Source of the DNA: an uncultured Solirubrobacteraceae bacterium
Lineage (GTDB): Bacteria > Actinomycetota > Thermoleophilia > Solirubrobacterales > Solirubrobacteraceae
Reading direction: 5' to 3'
Length of the DNA: 8,224 nt
NCBI GenBank assembly: GCA_955652345.1
Contig: CATPBV010000056.1
Location: forward strand, 1 to 8,224
Made by a program: the position numbers and the translations under genes. The notes under the pieces were generated by a model. That model was not told the origin of the DNA, made no database searches, and was given only the letters and a program-made list of their open reading frames with translations. Every line of letters begins with the position of its first letter. The stretch's first letter is position 1. Below are positions 6,286 to 8,224 of this stretch, one piece after another.

Positions 6286-6363
6286 CAAATGGGCCGGACG
6301 GACAGCACTACCGGGGAATAGGCGGGTGACCACACAGCGAGCGAGGGAGGCCTGAGCGCGCCG

Positions 6364-6385
6364 GCGGCGGCTACGAATCCGCCGC
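6364..6385. repeat. Inverted repeat in the divergent intergenic region
   Basis: GCGGCGG, an 8-base spacer CTACGAAT, and CCGCCGC form a perfect 7-bp stem roughly midway between the radical SAM and histidine kinase genes. It could be an RNA hairpin in the leader of either transcript or a protein site. No T tract or other sign decides between these. Confidence 0.35.
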
Positions 6386-6390
6386 AAGGA

Positions 6391-6411
6391 TGAGCCTTTG
6401 ATCCATGCTCA
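6391..6411. promoter_or_regulatory. Dyad TGAGC-N11-GCTCA upstream of the kinase operon
   Basis: TGAGC (6391-6395) and GCTCA (6407-6411) form an inverted repeat; adding three outer bases gives 6 of 8 symmetric positions. It overlaps the candidate -35 at 6398-6403. A NarL-type regulator binds as a dimer to dyads of this size, so self-regulation by the regulator encoded at 7599 is possible, though short dyads arise by chance. Confidence 0.25.
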
Positions 6412-6425
6412 GACGGAGGTATAGG
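6398..6425 (+). promoter_or_regulatory. Possible sigma70 promoter of the two-component operon
   Basis: TTGATC (6398-6403) and TATAGG (6420-6425), each with 4 of 6 consensus matches, lie 16 bases apart. Transcription would begin near 6432, about 20 bases before the GTG at 6452, but no ribosome binding site lies at proper distance. The box at 6440-6445 is the competing choice. Confidence 0.3.
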
Positions 6426-6439
6426 AGCTCGCCCGGGTC

Positions 6440-6445
6440 TACTCT
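6440..6445 (+). promoter_or_regulatory. Likely -10 box of a leaderless kinase transcript
   Basis: TACTCT fits TANNNT and ends 6 bases before the GTG at 6452. Purine-rich GGAGG (6415-6419) and GGAG (6424-6427) are 24 or more bases from the start, too far for a Shine-Dalgarno, which favours a leaderless start. Confidence 0.35.
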
Positions 6446-6451
6446 GAAGTC

Positions 6452-7594
6452 GTGAAACGTCCGGTGAACGTCGCCCTCGGCTGGAGCCTCCCCGGCTGGC
6501 TGCTCGACTTCGGCCCGGTCGCGTTCATCGTGTTCACGGGCCTGGCGGCGGTCGCGGTGAGGCCGCACGGCCACGTCGCGGCCGCCGGACTCGTGCTCGG
6601 GCTGGCAGTAACCGCGGCGGCGCTGACAATGCGCCACCGGGCGCCGCTCGTGGTCCTCGCGATCGTCCTCGGTGTCTCGCTCGCGATTGACTTTCCCCCG
6701 ATCGCGACCCTGCCGGTTCTGCTGGCGGTGTTCACGGTGGCGGAGTACGAAGATCGCTGGAAGGTGATCGCCGCCGCTTTCGGCGCCGCGCTCGTGCTCA
6801 CATTGACTCCCGTGGTGCACGGAGCCGGAACCGGGCTCTTCCCCGAGGTGCTGTCGCATTTCGTCCCTGTGGGATTGGCGGTGGCAGTAGGCCTGTACCT
6901 GCGGGCTCGCGCCGACTACATCACCGGCCTGCAAGATCGCGCCGAGCGGCTCGAGCGAGAGCGCGAGCTACTGGCGCGCCAGGCCGTCGCCGACGAGCGC
7001 GTGCGGATCGCGCGCGAGCTCCACGATGTGGTCGCCCACAACGTCTCGCTGATGGTTGTGCAGGCCCAGGCCATGGCCGCGACCGGCGGCGACGCAGACG
7101 GGCTTCAGCGTCTTGCCACCGTCGGACGGGAGGCGCTGGCGGAGATGCACCGCATGCTCGGACTCCTACGGGTTCACGACGACGGTTCCTCCGAGCGCGA
7201 GCCGCAGCCGGGCGTGCGCGACATCGGATCGCTCCTCGCGCGAGCGAAGGAAGCCGGCCTGCACGCCAGCTTGACGGTCGACGGCGAGCCACAAGAGCTC
7301 TCGCCGGGCGTGGACCTGTCCGCCTTCCGGATCGTTCAAGAGGCGTTGACGAACGTGATCAGACACGCCTCCACCGACCACGCCGAGATCACCTTGACCT
7401 ACTCGGCGGACGTGCTCCAACTGACCGTCATCGACGACGGGATCGGCTATGCGGCCGTGACCAACGGCGACAAGGACGGTCACGGGCTAGTCGGAATGAG
7501 GGAGAGGGTGGCGCTGTTCGGAGGCCGGCTCGAAGCCGGGCCACGCCCCGACCGTCGCGGCTACCAGGTCCGCGCGTCCCTACCACTCAGCTGA
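6452..7594 (+). CDS. Sensor histidine kinase, HisKA_3 (DesK/NarX-like)
   Basis: Membrane-bound sensor kinase of 380 residues. It senses an unknown signal, phosphorylates itself on His and passes the phosphate to the regulator encoded next. The N-terminal half holds about five hydrophobic segments (roughly 20-36, 41-58, 64-80, 104-120, 136-150) with no large external domain, so the signal is probably sensed in or at the membrane. A charged linker (151-180) leads to the dimerisation helix with RIARELHDVVAHNVSL (185-200), phosphoacceptor H191. The ATPase domain has an N box QEALTN (296-301), G1 DDGIG (328-332) and G2 GHGLVGM (343-349). The stop at 6422 in the same frame leaves GTG 6452 as the first usable start. 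The gene is followed after 4 bases by the response regulator, so the two are translationally coupled. Confidence 0.93.
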   Translation: MKRPVNVALGWSLPGWLLDFGPVAFIVFTGLAAVAVRPHGHVAAAGLVLGLAVTAAALTMRHRAPLVVLAIVLGVSLAIDFPPIATLPVLLAVFTVAEYEDRWKVIAAAFGAALVLTLTPVVHGAGTGLFPEVLSHFVPVGLAVAVGLYLRARADYITGLQDRAERLERERELLARQAVADERVRIARELHDVVAHNVSLMVVQAQAMAATGGDADGLQRLATVGREALAEMHRMLGLLRVHDDGSSEREPQPGVRDIGSLLARAKEAGLHASLTVDGEPQELSPGVDLSAFRIVQEALTNVIRHASTDHAEITLTYSADVLQLTVIDDGIGYAAVTNGDKDGHGLVGMRERVALFGGRLEAGPRPDRRGYQVRASLPLS

Positions 7595-7598
7595 TGTA

Positions 7599-8224
7599 GT
7601 GCCGAAGCTCCGCCTGCTGATAGCCGACGACCAGCCTCTGATGCGGGCGGGGTTCCGGGCCGTGCTCGAGGCGACCGGGGAGATGGAGGTCGTTGGCGAG
7701 GCCGGCGACGGGCTCGAGGCGGTGAGCGCTGCTCGGGCCCTCAAGCCAGACGTGATCCTGATGGACGTACGGATGCCGAACCTCGACGGGATCGAGGCGA
7801 TCAAGCAGTTGCCGACGCACAGAGTGCTGGTGCTGACAACTTTTGGCCTCGACGACTACATCGTCGAGGCACTCAGGGCTGGGGCCAGCGGATTCATCAC
7901 CAAGGACGTACCGGCCGACGACCTGGTTCGCGCGGTTCGGGTCGTCGCGGCGGGCGACGCGCTGCTCACGCCGGCGGTGACTCGGCAGCTCCTGGACCGC
8001 GTGGCCCGACGGCTGCCTGCGCCGGTCGCCGGAGGCCCGCAGATGCTCGAGGTCCTCATCGATCGCGAGCGCGAGGTGTTCGAGCTGCTTGCACGAGGGC
8101 TGTCGAACGCGGAGATCGCGGACGCGCTGATCGTCGGCGAGGCGACCGTCAAGACGCACGTTTCCAATGTGCTGATGAAGCTCGATCTGCGGGACCGCGT
8201 ACAGGCCGTGGTGCTGGCTTACGA
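7599..8224 (+). CDS. NarL/FixJ-family response regulator (3' end outside window)
   Basis: DNA-binding response regulator, partner of the preceding kinase. It starts with GTG at 7599, 4 bases after the kinase stop; 208 residues are visible and the frame is open at the right edge, probably lacking only about 10-15 residues. The receiver domain has the acidic pair D10-D11, phosphoacceptor D56 (LMDVRMPN), switch Thr in LTTF (T80/T81) and K102. A linker (about 125-148) leads to a LuxR/GerE-type helix-turn-helix, DREREVFELLARGLSNAEIA and then VKTHVSNVLMKL, ending near DRVQAVVLAY. No Shine-Dalgarno is visible; the start relies on coupling with the kinase gene. Target genes are unknown; the dyad at 6391-6411 would be a candidate self-binding site. 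Confidence 0.94.
   Translation, partial: MPKLRLLIADDQPLMRAGFRAVLEATGEMEVVGEAGDGLEAVSAARALKPDVILMDVRMPNLDGIEAIKQLPTHRVLVLTTFGLDDYIVEALRAGASGFITKDVPADDLVRAVRVVAAGDALLTPAVTRQLLDRVARRLPAPVAGGPQMLEVLIDREREVFELLARGLSNAEIADALIVGEATVKTHVSNVLMKLDLRDRVQAVVLAY

Noticed and set aside
4881..6329. A 482-codon open frame on + opposite the intein-containing gene
   Set aside because: It resembles no known family and looks like the antisense shadow of a GC-rich gene. The minus-strand frame has full radical SAM and intein motifs.
6279..6335. Upstream GTG at 6335 as the radical SAM start
   Set aside because: The added 21 residues show no family similarity. Starting at 6272 gives MRWDNL and a spliced length near the family norm, and places the LexA box at the gene start rather than within coding DNA.
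7587..8159. A 190-codon minus-strand frame opposite the response regulator
   Set aside because: The plus strand encodes a full receiver and helix-turn-helix domain; the opposite frame has no recognisable family features.

Overview
The window is high-GC, densely packed bacterial chromosome with GTG and ATG starts, and every gene is of a housekeeping or regulatory type. The gene content suits an actinobacterium: an Rv2578c-type radical SAM protein, a PMT-type glycosyltransferase, a DesK/NarL-like two-component pair and a CGAAC-N4-GTTCG LexA box. The overall look suggests Actinomycetota, possibly Thermoleophilia/Solirubrobacterales. That placement is inference; no rRNA or marker gene is present to settle it.

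Layout, left to right: (1) a GT39/PMT-like membrane glycosyltransferase on +, whose 3' end overlaps miaA on - by 17 bases. (2) miaA, encoding tRNA dimethylallyltransferase. (3) A short-chain dehydrogenase on +, divergent from miaA across only 38 bases. (4) An MscS-type mechanosensitive channel on -, convergent with the SDR, the two stop codons touching. (5) A roughly 2 kb gene on - for an Rv2578c/SplB-like radical SAM enzyme, interrupted by a complete 345-residue intein carrying a LAGLIDADG homing endonuclease. (6) A divergent two-component operon on +: a sensor histidine kinase, then after 4 bases a NarL/FixJ response regulator that runs off the right edge. No tRNA, rRNA, CRISPR array or insertion sequence is visible. 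No stretch over 300 bases lacks a gene; the longest gap, about 180 bases at 6273-6451, is described under its regulatory features.

The most interesting part is the radical SAM locus. The intein sits exactly at the third cysteine of the CX3CX2C motif that holds the catalytic [4Fe-4S] cluster, so the +1 splicing nucleophile and the cluster ligand are the same residue. Cys1 of the intein also completes the motif in the unspliced precursor. A perfect 14-base palindrome matching the Gram-positive/actinobacterial LexA SOS box overlaps the probable start codon, which points to control by DNA damage. Codons just before the insertion are unusually AT-rich, as expected if flanking DNA was co-converted when the intein arrived. 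A 22-base tandem repeat, part of which folds into a hairpin one base after this gene's stop codon, separates it from the MscS gene.

Two smaller patterns recur. A TANNNT-like -10 box lies 6-8 bases before the start codon of four genes (one match imperfect) with no Shine-Dalgarno sequence, which suggests leaderless transcripts. Inverted repeats follow closely after three stop codons, two of them inside the neighbouring convergent gene.
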